Assembly: GCF_017315725.1 (NCBI RefSeq)
Contig: NZ_JAFLRG010000001.1
Location: 372,001-436,000, forward strand
Direction: 5' to 3'
Length of the DNA stretch: 64,000 nt
Origin: Trinickia acidisoli
Lineage (GTDB): Bacteria; Pseudomonadota; Gammaproteobacteria; Burkholderiales; Burkholderiaceae
In this document: positions 1 to 9,476 of the stretch, piece after piece
How the letters are laid out: every line of letters begins with the position of its first letter
Numbering within the stretch: position 1 is the first letter of the stretch
Translations under genes and position numbers: made by a program
The notes under the pieces: generated by a model
What the model saw: the letters and a program-made list of their open reading frames with translations, nothing else
Databases searched by the model: none
Told to the model about the DNA's origin: nothing

Positions 1-1
1 C

Positions 2-217
2 GCGAACCGCCGCTTGGCGTTCAACCGTCTGCGTGATCGCGATTCCGTCGCGAAGCTGTTCGACGTCCTCGGTCCGCGCTTCGAGAAGCGTCCCGGTGGC
101 TATCTGCGCATCCTGAAGTTCGGTTTCCGCGTTGGCGATAATGCGCCGATGGCGCTCGTCGAACTTCTCGACCGCCCGGAACAGGTGGAAGCGGACGACG
201 TGCAAGAGGCTGAATAA
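2..217 (+). CDS. rplQ: 50S ribosomal protein L17, C-terminal part (5' end outside window)
   Basis: This is the last 71 residues of ribosomal protein L17, a large-subunit protein near the exit tunnel. The reading frame is already open at base 2, so the gene begins upstream of the window. The visible part contains the typical block [19 protein letters not shown] followed by the [12 protein letters not shown] segment and ends in an acidic tail, as in betaproteobacterial L17. It would be the last gene of the rpoA-containing ribosomal operon, which agrees with the terminator that follows. Identification is secure; only the start is missing. Confidence 0.95.
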   Translation, partial: ANRRLAFNRLRDRDSVAKLFDVLGPRFEKRPGGYLRILKFGFRVGDNAPMALVELLDRPEQVEADDVQEAE

Positions 218-250
218 GCTTTTCGGGCAAGCCGATTAGCTGCGTCACAA

Positions 251-284
251 AAGGGTCAAGCATGAGCTTGGCCCTTTTTGTTTT
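251..284 (+). terminator. Rho-independent terminator after rplQ
   Basis: A 10-base arm at 251-260 (AAGGGTCAAG) pairs with 267-276 (CTTGGCCCTT), with one G-T pair, and is followed by a T-rich run. It lies 33 bases after the rplQ stop and would end the ribosomal protein operon. Confidence 0.8.
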
Positions 285-409
285 CGGGATGTATGCACGC
301 AGGCATATGGCAAGCGCCGCGTCCGCGCAAGGCTGGGCGGGGCGTGGGTGGTGAAATCGCGCTCGGTGATACGATAGCGGCGTATTGGATTGCCTGAGGT
401 GAAGACGCT

Positions 410-742
410 GTGCCTATGCCTGTCGTGCTCATATTGACGACGCTGCCCGACACCGAATCGGCGCAAAAGCTCGCGCAAGGCGCGCTCGACGAGCGTCTTG
501 CCGCTTGCGTCACGGAGCTTGGCGCCGTGCGCTCGCGCTATCGCTGGCAGGGCGCGGTGGAAACAGCCGACGAGATTCAGTTGTTGTTCAAGACGAGTGC
601 CGCTCGCGTGCTCGAACTCGAACGATTCATTCTTGCGAACCACCCTTACGAGACGCCCGAGTTGCTTTCGTGGCAAGCCACCGCGTCGAATGCCTACGGG
701 CAATGGGTGGAGACCGAAACGCATCGACCAACGCATGTTTAA
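410..742 (+). CDS. cutA: CutA family divalent-cation tolerance protein
   Basis: This 110-residue protein matches the CutA family, small trimeric proteins linked to copper and divalent-cation tolerance. The family blocks are visible: an N-terminal VLILTTLPD strand, LAACV, the WQGAVETADEIQLLFKT segment, and HPYETPELLSW near the C-terminus. The chosen start is GTG at 410; an ATG two codons later at 416 is equally possible. The stop overlaps the dsbD start by eight bases, so the two genes are probably translated together. This cutA-dsbD pairing is common in Burkholderia relatives. The biochemical role of CutA is not settled. Confidence 0.92.
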   Translation: MPMPVVLILTTLPDTESAQKLAQGALDERLAACVTELGAVRSRYRWQGAVETADEIQLLFKTSAARVLELERFILANHPYETPELLSWQATASNAYGQWVETETHRPTHV

Positions 743-2600
743 GCCGCTTTCCGATCTTCCGCGCATGCTTGCGCGTGTCATGTTGCTCGTCATCGCGTGT
801 GCGGTGCTTGGGGCAGGGGGCACGCGTGTCGCGCATGCCGACGACTTTCTCGATCCATCGGTCGCCTTCCGCTTCAGCGCCGATGAAGCGCCCCATGAAG
901 TCGACGTTCACTTCAAGATCGCGGACGGGTACTACCTCTATCGCGAGCGCTTCCAGTTCGCCGTCAAAAGCGGCACCGCCACGCTCGGCGCCGCGCAACT
1001 GCCGGCAGGTCACGTCAAGTTCGATCCGACGTTCCAGAAGAACGTCGAGACCTACCGCGGCGATCTGACCATTCGCGTGCCCGTGCAGTCCACGTCAGGC
1101 CCGTTCGACCTCGCCGTCACTTCGCAGGGCTGTGCCGATGCCGGCATCTGCTATCCGCCTGCGCAGCACGTCTATCACGTCGGCGGCGCGGCGCTGATCG
1201 CCGGCAACGGCCCAGGCATCGGCGGCACTGCCGAAACGGCCGCAACCAATGGGCAGCGCGCCTCGTGGTACGAGCGCGCGACGAGTGCCGATTATGCGCA
1301 ATCGCTGTTGCAAGGCGGCAGTTTCGCGGCCACGGTCGGCCTCTATTTTCTGGCAGGCCTCGTCCTCAGCTTGCTGCCGTGCTCGTATCCGATGATTCCA
1401 ATCGTCTCGGCGATCATCATCGGCCAGGGCGCGAAGGTGACACGAGCGCGTGGCTTCGCGCTGTCGCTCGCGTACGTCGTCGGCATGTCGCTCGTCTATA
1501 CCGCGCTAGGCATCGCCGCCGCGCTCGTTGGCCAATCGCTCGGCGCGTGGCTGCAAAATCCGTGGATACTCGGTGCGTTCGCCGTGCTGCTGACGGCATT
1601 CGCGCTGACGTTGATCGCAGGCGTCGACCTCGTGCTGCCGCAGCAGTGGCAAGACAGCGCGTCGCAGGCCTCGAGCCGCCGCTCCGGGGGCACGTTCGCG
1701 GCCGTTGCCGTGATGGGCGCGCTCTCGGCGCTCGTCGTCGGGGCGTGCATGACCGCGCCGCTGTTCGCCGTTCTCGCGTTCATTGCACATACGGGCAGCG
1801 CCGTGCTTGGCGGCGCGGCGCTGTTTTCGATGGGGCTCGGCCTTGGCGTGCCGCTGCTCGTCATTGGCCTCGGCGCCGGGACGCTGTTGCCGCGTGCCGG
1901 CGCTTGGATGGACGACGTGAAGGTGTTCTTCGGCATCGTGCTGCTCGCTGCGGCGCTTTGGATCGTCTGGCCCGTCCTGCCGTCTACCGCGCAAATGCTG
2001 CTTGCAGCGCTCTGGTTGTTGATTGCCGCCGCCGCGCTGGGGCTGTTCACGCCAAACGTAGGCGGACCGTCCATTTGGCGCCGGCTGGGTCGCGGTGTCG
2101 GCGCCGCGCTCGCGATTTGGGCGGCGACGCTGCTGGTCGGGCTCGCCGCGGGTTCGGGCGATCCGGTGCGTCCGCTTGCTGTGCTGGCCGCGCGCGTGAC
2201 GGGCGAGTCGGCCGCGCCGAGCGGCGCTACCCCGACGGACGCGGCCTTCGCGCCGATTCAGTCCTCGGCGAATCTCGATGCGCAGCTCAAGGCCGACAGC
2301 CGCCCCGCCATGCTCGATTTCTATGCCGACTGGTGCGTGAGCTGCAAGGAAATGGAGCGCTTCACGTTCTCGGACAAGCGCGTGCAAGCGCGTCTCGCGC
2401 AACTGCACCTACTGCGCGCCGACGTTACCGCAAACAATACGGATGATCAGGCGCTCTTGAAACGTTTCGATCTATTCGGGCCGCCGGGCATCATCTTCTT
2501 CGACCGGTCGGGTAAGGAAGTGCTGCGCGTGGTTGGCTATGAGTCGGCCGATACGTTCCTGCGCAGTCTCGATCGCGTCGCGCCCGCGCTGCAATCGTGA
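735..2600 (+). CDS. dsbD: Thiol:disulfide interchange protein DsbD
   Basis: DsbD carries electrons from cytoplasmic thioredoxin across the inner membrane to DsbC, DsbG and cytochrome c maturation proteins. The 621-residue product has the three expected parts. A signal peptide (residues about 1-35) is followed by a periplasmic alpha domain with the GCADAGICYPP cysteine pair. A hydrophobic membrane domain of about eight segments has its redox cysteines in LLPCSYP and VGACMTAP. The C-terminal thioredoxin-like gamma domain has WCVSCK (C534, C537). The ATG at 735 is preferred over an upstream in-frame start because it begins the signal peptide and overlaps cutA. It fits functionally with the cytochrome c maturation genes 5 kb downstream. 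Confidence 0.95.
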   Translation: MFKPLSDLPRMLARVMLLVIACAVLGAGGTRVAHADDFLDPSVAFRFSADEAPHEVDVHFKIADGYYLYRERFQFAVKSGTATLGAAQLPAGHVKFDPTFQKNVETYRGDLTIRVPVQSTSGPFDLAVTSQGCADAGICYPPAQHVYHVGGAALIAGNGPGIGGTAETAATNGQRASWYERATSADYAQSLLQGGSFAATVGLYFLAGLVLSLLPCSYPMIPIVSAIIIGQGAKVTRARGFALSLAYVVGMSLVYTALGIAAALVGQSLGAWLQNPWILGAFAVLLTAFALTLIAGVDLVLPQQWQDSASQASSRRSGGTFAAVAVMGALSALVVGACMTAPLFAVLAFIAHTGSAVLGGAALFSMGLGLGVPLLVIGLGAGTLLPRAGAWMDDVKVFFGIVLLAAALWIVWPVLPSTAQMLLAALWLLIAAAALGLFTPNVGGPSIWRRLGRGVGAALAIWAATLLVGLAAGSGDPVRPLAVLAARVTGESAAPSGATPTDAAFAPIQSSANLDAQLKADSRPAMLDFYADWCVSCKEMERFTFSDKRVQARLAQLHLLRADVTANNTDDQALLKRFDLFGPPGIIFFDRSGKEVLRVVGYESADTFLRSLDRVAPALQS

Positions 2601-2710
2601 AAGGCGGGTGGGGCGCTCGATGGCCCCTCCCCCTCGTGCGGCTATGGTTGATGCGCTCGGCTCATATGCCGAACCACACGCCGACACGACCACCGCTTGT
2701 GCTGCCGCGC

Positions 2711-3730
<1,020 letters not shown>

Positions 3731-3795
3731 TCAAGGGGAAAGCGCCGGCTCGGCCGGCGCAAAAACTTTTGCAACCAATGGTATATGATAGCGAT

Positions 3796-3921
3796 CGAGC
3801 GAAGCGCATGCCTTTTGGTTAGCGCATGCTGCGGACCTCCCCGCTTCTCCTCCCTGAGCGGGTGCCTGTCGTTTTTTCGATTAGGCTGTTCAACCCGCCG
3901 ACGTTCGGCGGGTTTTTTTAT
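3796..3921 (+). ncRNA. Candidate small RNA with anti-Shine-Dalgarno hairpin loop
   Basis: In the hemB-engB gap both genes run leftward, yet the + strand holds a classic Rho-independent terminator: ACCCGCCG at 3893-3900 pairs with CGGCGGGT at 3906-3913, followed by seven T. No + strand gene precedes it. Upstream, CCCGCT (3840-3845) pairs with AGCGGG (3857-3862) around the loop TCTCCTCCCTG, which is complementary to a Shine-Dalgarno sequence. The 9-mer AGCGCATGC occurs twice (3803-3811, 3821-3829). An extended -10-like element TGGTATATGAT lies at 3779-3789, giving a transcript of about 125 nt; the -35 is poor. I do not recognise it as a named RNA family. Confidence 0.5.
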
Positions 3922-4024
3922 AGTGATCCGTTGTCGTTTCCATCGAGCGCAGCCGCGGCGATCCGCCGCAGCGAATCGTCCCGCCCTGCGCGCAATCGTT
4001 CCGTTTCTCGTATCGTCCGGGCGG

Positions 4025-4690
4025 TCACGGCGCCACGCTGGCGCTCGTGTCGTTTGCCCCCGCCGCATCGGCCGCAAGCCACCCTTCGAGGCGGACGTGC
4101 GCGTCGTCGAGCCCCACGCGCTTGAGCGCCGAAAAGAGCTGCGCGGTCAGTTCCCCCGCGTAGCCGCCCGCCCGATACTCGGCCAGACCCTTTTCCGTGG
4201 CGCGCAACGCGTTGATGCTCTCCTGCCGCGTCAGTTTGTCGCACTTCGTCAGCAGCGTATGGATTGGCTTGCCCGTCGGGGCAAACCACTCGATCATGCG
4301 TCTGTCGAGCTCGGTCAATGGGCGCCGCGAATCCATCATCAGCACCATGCCGCGAAGCTGGGCACGGCTTTGCAGGTAACTGGCGAGTAGCGCTTCCCAG
4401 TGCGCCTTGGCTGCGCCGGGCACTTCGGCGTAGCCGTATCCGGGCAGGTCGACGAGGTAGCCGACCGGCTCATCGGCCGGCCCGACGCCGAAGTAGTTGA
4501 TATGCTGCGTGCGGCCGGGCGTTTTGCTGGCGAAGGCAAGGCGCTTTTGATTGCACAAGATGTTGATGGCCGTGGATTTGCCGGCGTTCGAGCGGCCGGC
4601 GAAAGCGATCTCGGGTTGGACCGTGGCGGGCAGGTCGCGCAAGTGGTTGACGGTCGTGTAGAAGCGGGCTTGATGCAACAGGAAGGCCAT
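4025..4690 (-). CDS. engB: Ribosome biogenesis GTPase EngB (YihA/YsxC)
   Basis: EngB is an essential TRAFAC-class GTPase that helps assemble the 50S ribosomal subunit. The 221-residue product shows the G1 loop GRSNAGKS at residues 32-39, the G3 motif DLPGYGYA, the conserved [10 protein letters not shown] switch I segment and the G4 motif TKCDK. An upstream in-frame ATG at 4714 exists. The start at 4690 gives the family-typical N-terminus [10 protein letters not shown] and the usual length, so it is preferred, although neither start has a strong ribosome binding site. It is transcribed towards hemB and divergently from the cytochrome gene. Confidence 0.94.
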   Translation of the reverse strand: MAFLLHQARFYTTVNHLRDLPATVQPEIAFAGRSNAGKSTAINILCNQKRLAFASKTPGRTQHINYFGVGPADEPVGYLVDLPGYGYAEVPGAAKAHWEALLASYLQSRAQLRGMVLMMDSRRPLTELDRRMIEWFAPTGKPIHTLLTKCDKLTRQESINALRATEKGLAEYRAGGYAGELTAQLFSALKRVGLDDAHVRLEGWLAADAAGANDTSASVAP

Positions 4691-4764
4691 GGCGAGACAG
4701 GAAGGAGAGCGCATGCCGCGCGCGAGGATGGCGGCCGGAGGGCCGGGGCTTGCCCGACTGGCGT

Positions 4765-4793
4765 CTTGGCGATTAGCGAGTTATTGTACAATA
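4765..4793 (+). promoter_or_regulatory. Probable promoter of the cytochrome gene with a palindromic -10 usable in both directions
   Basis: CTTGGC at 4765-4770 and TACAAT at 4787-4792 are separated by 16 bases. The -10 lies inside the perfect palindrome TATTGTACAATA (4782-4793), so a -10 also reads leftward towards engB, which starts at 4690. The rightward start codon is 213 bases away, so a long leader would precede the cytochrome gene. In the 315-base engB-cytochrome gap I see nothing else. Confidence 0.4.
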
Positions 4794-5005
4794 CGACGGT
4801 TTACTGACGACCGGCTGGGGTGTTTGTCAAGCGCTTCGCACTTATAGCCGCATGACTTTTAGCGGTAGTCGTTAGCTGTCGTTTTTGCGTTAACCTTTCG
4901 GGAAATCGTCGGGCCGCTTGGCGATCCCGTTGCTTGCGAAGGTGGCGCCCCGAAGTCGGGCGTCGAAAGACACTCTATTCTCACAAGACGAAACCGGGTG
5001 TGCGA

Positions 5006-5665
5006 ATGAATCGACTGTGCAAGTCTTTGAAGGTGCTTCAAGTCGTTGCAGCAGCGGGTTTGTTGAGTTGGGCGGCACAAACGAGAGCGGCGGAAACACC
5101 GAAGCCGGATTTGAATCGAGGGCAAGCGATCGCGACGAAGGTCTGCGCTTCTTGCCACGGGGCGGACGGCAACAGCGCGAGCGGGATGTTTCCGAAGTTG
5201 GCGGGGCAACACGAAGCCTACCTCGTCAAGCAGTTGAAAGATTTCAAAGTGCAAGCGGGCGCGAAAGCGGCCGCGCGCACGAACGCGATCATGGCCGGCA
5301 TGGCGGGGGCGCTCTCCGACCAGGACATGATCAACGTGGCCGCGTACTTCGCGGCGCAAACGCCGAAGCCGGGTTTCGCGCACGATGCGGCAACGGTGTC
5401 GGAGGGGCAAAAGATTTACCGCGGTGGCATTGCGGATCGGCACGTGCCGGCTTGCGCCGCTTGTCACGGGCCGACGGGAATGGGTATTCCCGTCCAGTAC
5501 CCGCGTTTGTCGTGGCAGTGGAGCGACTATACGGTTACGCAGCTCCATGCGTTCCAACAGGGCGCAGGTGCACGCAACAACAGCGATGTCATGCACGATG
5601 TCGCCTCACGGCTCTCGGATAACGAGATCAAGGCGGTTGCCGACTACATAGCCGGTCTGCATTGA
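5006..5665 (+). CDS. Di-heme cytochrome c4-like protein
   Basis: This 219-residue exported protein has a signal peptide (residues about 1-30, ending ...QTRAAE) and two c-type heme sites, CASCH and CAACH. They lie in two similar class I cytochrome c domains separated by about 100 residues, the layout of cytochrome c4. It would carry electrons in the periplasm from the bc1 complex to terminal oxidases. An upstream in-frame start at 4934 is possible, but the ATG at 5006 begins the signal peptide directly. The ResB-CcsB heme-attachment machinery encoded immediately downstream would mature it. A terminator separates the two units. Confidence 0.9.
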   Translation: MNRLCKSLKVLQVVAAAGLLSWAAQTRAAETPKPDLNRGQAIATKVCASCHGADGNSASGMFPKLAGQHEAYLVKQLKDFKVQAGAKAAARTNAIMAGMAGALSDQDMINVAAYFAAQTPKPGFAHDAATVSEGQKIYRGGIADRHVPACAACHGPTGMGIPVQYPRLSWQWSDYTVTQLHAFQQGAGARNNSDVMHDVASRLSDNEIKAVADYIAGLH

Positions 5666-5713
5666 GCATTGCCGGAAACGAATAATTGAGCCGGGTCTCC
5701 CGGCGAGAACAGG

Positions 5714-5763
5714 AAAGGGTGGGAGCGCCACCGCCTTCGGCGGCCGGCCCTCACCCTTTTTTG
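5714..5763 (+). terminator. Rho-independent terminator after the cytochrome c gene
   Basis: AAAGGGTG at 5714-5721 pairs with CACCCTTT at 5752-5759 around an inner GC-rich hairpin, followed by a T run. It separates the cytochrome gene from resB. Confidence 0.8.
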
Positions 5764-5828
5764 CTGTATTGCTTTGCATGGGACCGCAGTCATCGCCCAA
5801 GCGATCACACCGGTCCACAGGAGTTTGA

Positions 5829-8069
5829 ATGAGCGTCACCACCTCGGGTTATCAGTTGAAGTCGGACCGGCGAGTCCTCAAGCACGCGATCGAACTGCTC
5901 AGTTCGATGCGCTTCGCGATCGCGCTGCTCGTCGTGCTCGCGATCGCAAGCATCGTGGGGACGGTCCTCACGCAAGACGACCCGTATCCCAACTACGTCA
6001 ATCAGTTCGGACCATTCTGGGCGGATATCTTCCGCGCGCTGGGGCTTTTCACCGTCTACAGCGCTTGGTGGTTCATGCTCATCCTCGGCTTTTTGATCGT
6101 GTCGATCTCGCTGTGCGTGGTGCGCAACGGGCCGAAGATGATCGCCGACGCGAAGAGCTGGAAGGACAGGGTGCGCGAGGGCAGCCTGCGCGCGTTCCAC
6201 CACAAGGCCGAGTACACCGTCGAGGGCGTGCGTGCCGAAACGACGACGCGGTTGTCGGTGCTGGCCGGCAAGCTCGGCTATCGCTACGTCGTGCGCGAAT
6301 CGGACGGCGCGACGCTCGTTGCTGCCAAGCGCGGCGCGCTGGCTAAGATCGGCTACATCTTCGCGCACGTGGCCATCGTCGTGATCTGCATCGGCGGTCT
6401 GATGGACAGCAACTTGCCGATCAAATTCCAGATGTGGCTGTTCGGCAAATCGCCGATCTCGACGAGCGTGGTCATCAACGACATTTCGCCGGCGCATCGG
6501 CTCTCGCCTTCCAACCCGACGTTCCGCGGCTATGCCTGGGTGCCCGAGGGGCAGCACGTCTCGACGGCCATCCTGAATCAGCCGAACGGCTCGTTGATTC
6601 AGGATCTGCCGTTTTCGATCGAACTGAAGAAATTCGTCGTCGACTATTATTCGACCGGCATGCCGAAGCTGTTCGCGAGCGATATCGTCGTCCTCGATCA
6701 CCGGACGGGCAAGCGCATTCCCGCTCGCGTGGAGGTCAACAAGCCGTTCAACTACGACGGCGTGTCGATCTACCAATCGAGCTTCCAGGACGGCGGCTCC
6801 CAGATGGCCATGACGGCTTGGCCGATGACGGGCGACACGATCAAGACGATGCCGGTCGACGGCACGATCGGCGGTTCGGCGCCGTTGTCGGCCTCGATGC
6901 CGGGCGTGAACGGGCAAACGGTGGAGTTCGCCGATTTCCGCGCCATCAACGTCGAAAACATCACGAACGGCAGCGGGCAGACGGACGCGCGCGGCGTCGT
7001 CGTGCACCATTCCTCGCTGGAGCAGATGCTCGACGAGCGGCTCGGCTCGGGCGCCAAGTCTTCCAAGCCGGTCGACCTGCAGAACGTCGGGCCGTCGGTT
7101 CAATACAAAATTCGCACCACCGATGGTCAAGCGCGCGAGTTCAACAACTACATGCTGCCCGTCGAAGTCGACGGCGCGCGCTATTTCCTCGCCGGCATGC
7201 GCACGACGCCGAACGATCCGTTCCGCTATCTGCGTATCCCCGCCGACGACCAAGGCAGCATGAAAGAGTGGATGTTGCTGCGCGCCGCCCTGGAAAATCC
7301 CGACATGCGCGCCCAAGCGGCCCATCGTTTCGCCCAGCGCGCGGTGGCCGATTCGAACCCGGAGTTGCGCGCCCACCTCGAGGAGAGCGCGGCGCGCGTT
7401 CTGAACCTGTTCGCCGGAGCCGACAGCAGCGCTGGGGCGAGCGCGCCGGGCGCGGCGCCCGGCGGCTTCCAGTCGATTGCCGCATTCATCGACCGCTCGG
7501 TGCCCAAGGCCGAACAGCCGAAGGCGGCATCGCTGCTTTTGCGCATGCTGGAAGGGTCGACGTGGGATTTGTGGCAGCTCGCGCGCGAGCACGCGGGCGA
7601 GGCCGACGCCAAGCCGACCGGGAGCGCGAGCCGTTTCGTGCAAGACTCGATCAACGCGCTTTCCGACAGCTTTTTGTATGGATCTCCGGTCTATCTGCAG
7701 CTTGATTCATTCAAGCAGGTGCAAGCTTCGGTATTCCAGCTCACGCGCGCGCCGGGTGCCAAAGTGGTGTATCTTGGCAGCTTGCTGCTCGTCGCCGGCA
7801 TCTTCTCGATGTTCTATGTGCGCGAACGGCGGCTTTGGTTCTGGCTCAAAGATTCGGCTGCGGGCACGACCGTCGTCATGGCGATGTCGACGGCGCGCAA
7901 GACGCTCGACTTCGAGAAAGAGTTCGCAATGGTGCGCGACGCCGTCGGCGTCACGCTCGGCGCGGCGGCACACGATGCCCCCGTGTTGCCCAGCCAAGGT
8001 GCGCATGAGCGCACACATCATCCGGTGCTCGATGCGACGATCGATTCGTCCTCCGGCTCGCAAGACTGA
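5829..8069 (+). CDS. resB: Cytochrome c biogenesis protein ResB
   Basis: ResB (Ccs1) forms with CcsB the system II heme-lyase complex that passes heme across the inner membrane and joins it to CXXCH motifs of apocytochromes. The 746-residue product has the ResB-family order: membrane segments near residues 25-50, 75-95 and 170-190, a very long periplasmic domain, and a last segment near residue 640 (VYLGSLLLVAGIFSMFYV). The N-terminus includes LSSMRFAIALLVVLAIASIVGTVL, quoted here by its parts around residues 22-45. The gene sits 15 bases before ccsB, and both follow a cytochrome c gene and lie near dsbD, which supplies reductant. Confidence 0.93.
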   Translation: MSVTTSGYQLKSDRRVLKHAIELLSSMRFAIALLVVLAIASIVGTVLTQDDPYPNYVNQFGPFWADIFRALGLFTVYSAWWFMLILGFLIVSISLCVVRNGPKMIADAKSWKDRVREGSLRAFHHKAEYTVEGVRAETTTRLSVLAGKLGYRYVVRESDGATLVAAKRGALAKIGYIFAHVAIVVICIGGLMDSNLPIKFQMWLFGKSPISTSVVINDISPAHRLSPSNPTFRGYAWVPEGQHVSTAILNQPNGSLIQDLPFSIELKKFVVDYYSTGMPKLFASDIVVLDHRTGKRIPARVEVNKPFNYDGVSIYQSSFQDGGSQMAMTAWPMTGDTIKTMPVDGTIGGSAPLSASMPGVNGQTVEFADFRAINVENITNGSGQTDARGVVVHHSSLEQMLDERLGSGAKSSKPVDLQNVGPSVQYKIRTTDGQAREFNNYMLPVEVDGARYFLAGMRTTPNDPFRYLRIPADDQGSMKEWMLLRAALENPDMRAQAAHRFAQRAVADSNPELRAHLEESAARVLNLFAGADSSAGASAPGAAPGGFQSIAAFIDRSVPKAEQPKAASLLLRMLEGSTWDLWQLAREHAGEADAKPTGSASRFVQDSINALSDSFLYGSPVYLQLDSFKQVQASVFQLTRAPGAKVVYLGSLLLVAGIFSMFYVRERRLWFWLKDSAAGTTVVMAMSTARKTLDFEKEFAMVRDAVGVTLGAAAHDAPVLPSQGAHERTHHPVLDATIDSSSGSQD

Positions 8070-8084
8070 CACCCGGTACTCATC

Positions 8085-9266
8085 ATGGACTTGACACACG
8101 CTTCCCGCTCACGCTCGGCCGCACAGCCGAGTCCCGGCATGTTGGACGAGCGATCGTTCCTGCGTCGCCTTGGGCTTTTCGACTGGCTATTCGCGCTCGC
8201 GGTGGCCGGCGGGGCCGGCTTCGCGTTGACGCGCTACCACGCGTTCATGAACTACTACGACAAGCTCGTGCTCGTCTGCGCCGTCCCCGCGCTGATCGTG
8301 CTCGGCTGGCGCTGGAAGCCGGTTCGCCTGCTCGCCGTCGGCATCGCGGTGTTCGCGCTGCTGTCGCTGCAGATCTATCACGGCGATCTGTCGCGCGCCG
8401 ATTCGGCTTTTCTTCTCAAGTATTTTCTGTCGAGCCAGTCCGCGATTCTCTGGATGTGCGCCCTGTTCGTGCTGGCCACGCTGTTCTATTGGATCGGCCT
8501 GTTGACGCGCTCCCCGTCGGGCGGCGCGATCGGGTCCGGGCTGACGTGGTTCGCGGTGCTGATGGGCTTTACCGGCATGATGGTGCGCTGGTACGAGTCG
8601 TACTTGATCGGCAGCGACGTCGGCCATATTCCGATCTCGAACCTCTATGAAGTGTTCGTGCTGTTCTGCCTCATTACGGCACTGTTTTATCTCTACTATG
8701 AGCAGCATTACGGGACGCGTTCGCTCGGCGCTTTCGTTCTGCTCATCATCAGTGCGGCAGTCGGTTTCCTGATGTGGTACTCGGTTGCGCGCGATGCGCA
8801 GCAGATCGAGCCGCTCGTGCCGGCGCTGCAGAGTTGGTGGATGAAGATTCACGTGCCCGCGAACTTCATCGGCTACGGCTCGTTCGCGCTCTCGGCCATG
8901 GTTGGCGTCGCGTATCTGTGCAGCGAGCGCGGCATCCTGACCGACCGTCTACCGTCGCTCGTCGTGCTCGACGATCTCATGTACAAGTCGATCGCCGTGG
9001 GCTTCGCGTTTTTCACGGTGGCGACGATTCTGGGCTCGCTGTGGGCGGCCCAGGCCTGGGGGGGCTATTGGAGCTGGGACCCGAAGGAAACCTGGGCGCT
9101 GATCGTCTGGCTGAACTATGCCGCATGGCTGCACATGCGTCTGATGAAAGGCCTGCGGGGTACGGCCGCAGCCTGGTGGGCGCTCACGGGATTGCTCGTG
9201 ACGACGTTCGCGTTCCTCGGCGTCAACATGTTCTTGTCGGGGTTGCATAGCTACGGCAAGCTGTAA
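8085..9266 (+). CDS. ccsB: Cytochrome c biogenesis protein CcsB (ResC)
   Basis: CcsB is the heme-handling subunit of the system II cytochrome c synthase. The 393-residue integral membrane protein has about eight membrane segments and, near residue 325, the tryptophan-rich WWD signature WGGYWSWDPKETWALI, which binds heme. Conserved histidines flank it, in KIHVPANF and in AAWLHMR. The ATG at 8085 lies 15 bases after resB, so the two are co-transcribed. A strong terminator follows the gene. The pair, rather than the Ccm system, is usual for betaproteobacteria. Confidence 0.94.
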   Translation: MDLTHASRSRSAAQPSPGMLDERSFLRRLGLFDWLFALAVAGGAGFALTRYHAFMNYYDKLVLVCAVPALIVLGWRWKPVRLLAVGIAVFALLSLQIYHGDLSRADSAFLLKYFLSSQSAILWMCALFVLATLFYWIGLLTRSPSGGAIGSGLTWFAVLMGFTGMMVRWYESYLIGSDVGHIPISNLYEVFVLFCLITALFYLYYEQHYGTRSLGAFVLLIISAAVGFLMWYSVARDAQQIEPLVPALQSWWMKIHVPANFIGYGSFALSAMVGVAYLCSERGILTDRLPSLVVLDDLMYKSIAVGFAFFTVATILGSLWAAQAWGGYWSWDPKETWALIVWLNYAAWLHMRLMKGLRGTAAAWWALTGLLVTTFAFLGVNMFLSGLHSYGKL

Positions 9267-9316
9267 GGGACGCGCCCGCGTCGATTTCGATCGCGTCTGC
9301 CACGACTGCCACGAAG

Positions 9317-9351
9317 AAACCGCCGCATGGTCGCCCATCGGCGGTTTTTTT
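9317..9351 (+). terminator. Rho-independent terminator after ccsB
   Basis: AAACCGCCG at 9317-9325 pairs perfectly with CGGCGGTTT at 9339-9347 and continues into a T run. It ends the resB-ccsB operon. Confidence 0.85.
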
Positions 9352-9476
9352 GTTTCGTCTGCGCAATTTCATGCATCCGAACGATGATGTCGCCGGTATA
9401 TAGCTAGAGCGGGCCCAATCCGATGCTCGACGAACGAGCGCACAAGCGACCCGGTTTTTTCTGAAGGAGCAGCATC

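Noticed and set aside
3790..3925. 6S RNA as the identity of the small RNA candidate
   Set aside because: The length is too short and the long central bulge typical of 6S RNA is not seen.
3826..4125. A 99-codon plus-strand frame between hemB and engB
   Set aside because: It runs across the terminator hairpin and into the 3' end of engB, has no domain and no ribosome binding site; the region fits an RNA gene better.
5805..7643. A 612-codon minus-strand frame over resB
   Set aside because: Shadow of the resB codon pattern with very high Arg and Asp content and no motif.
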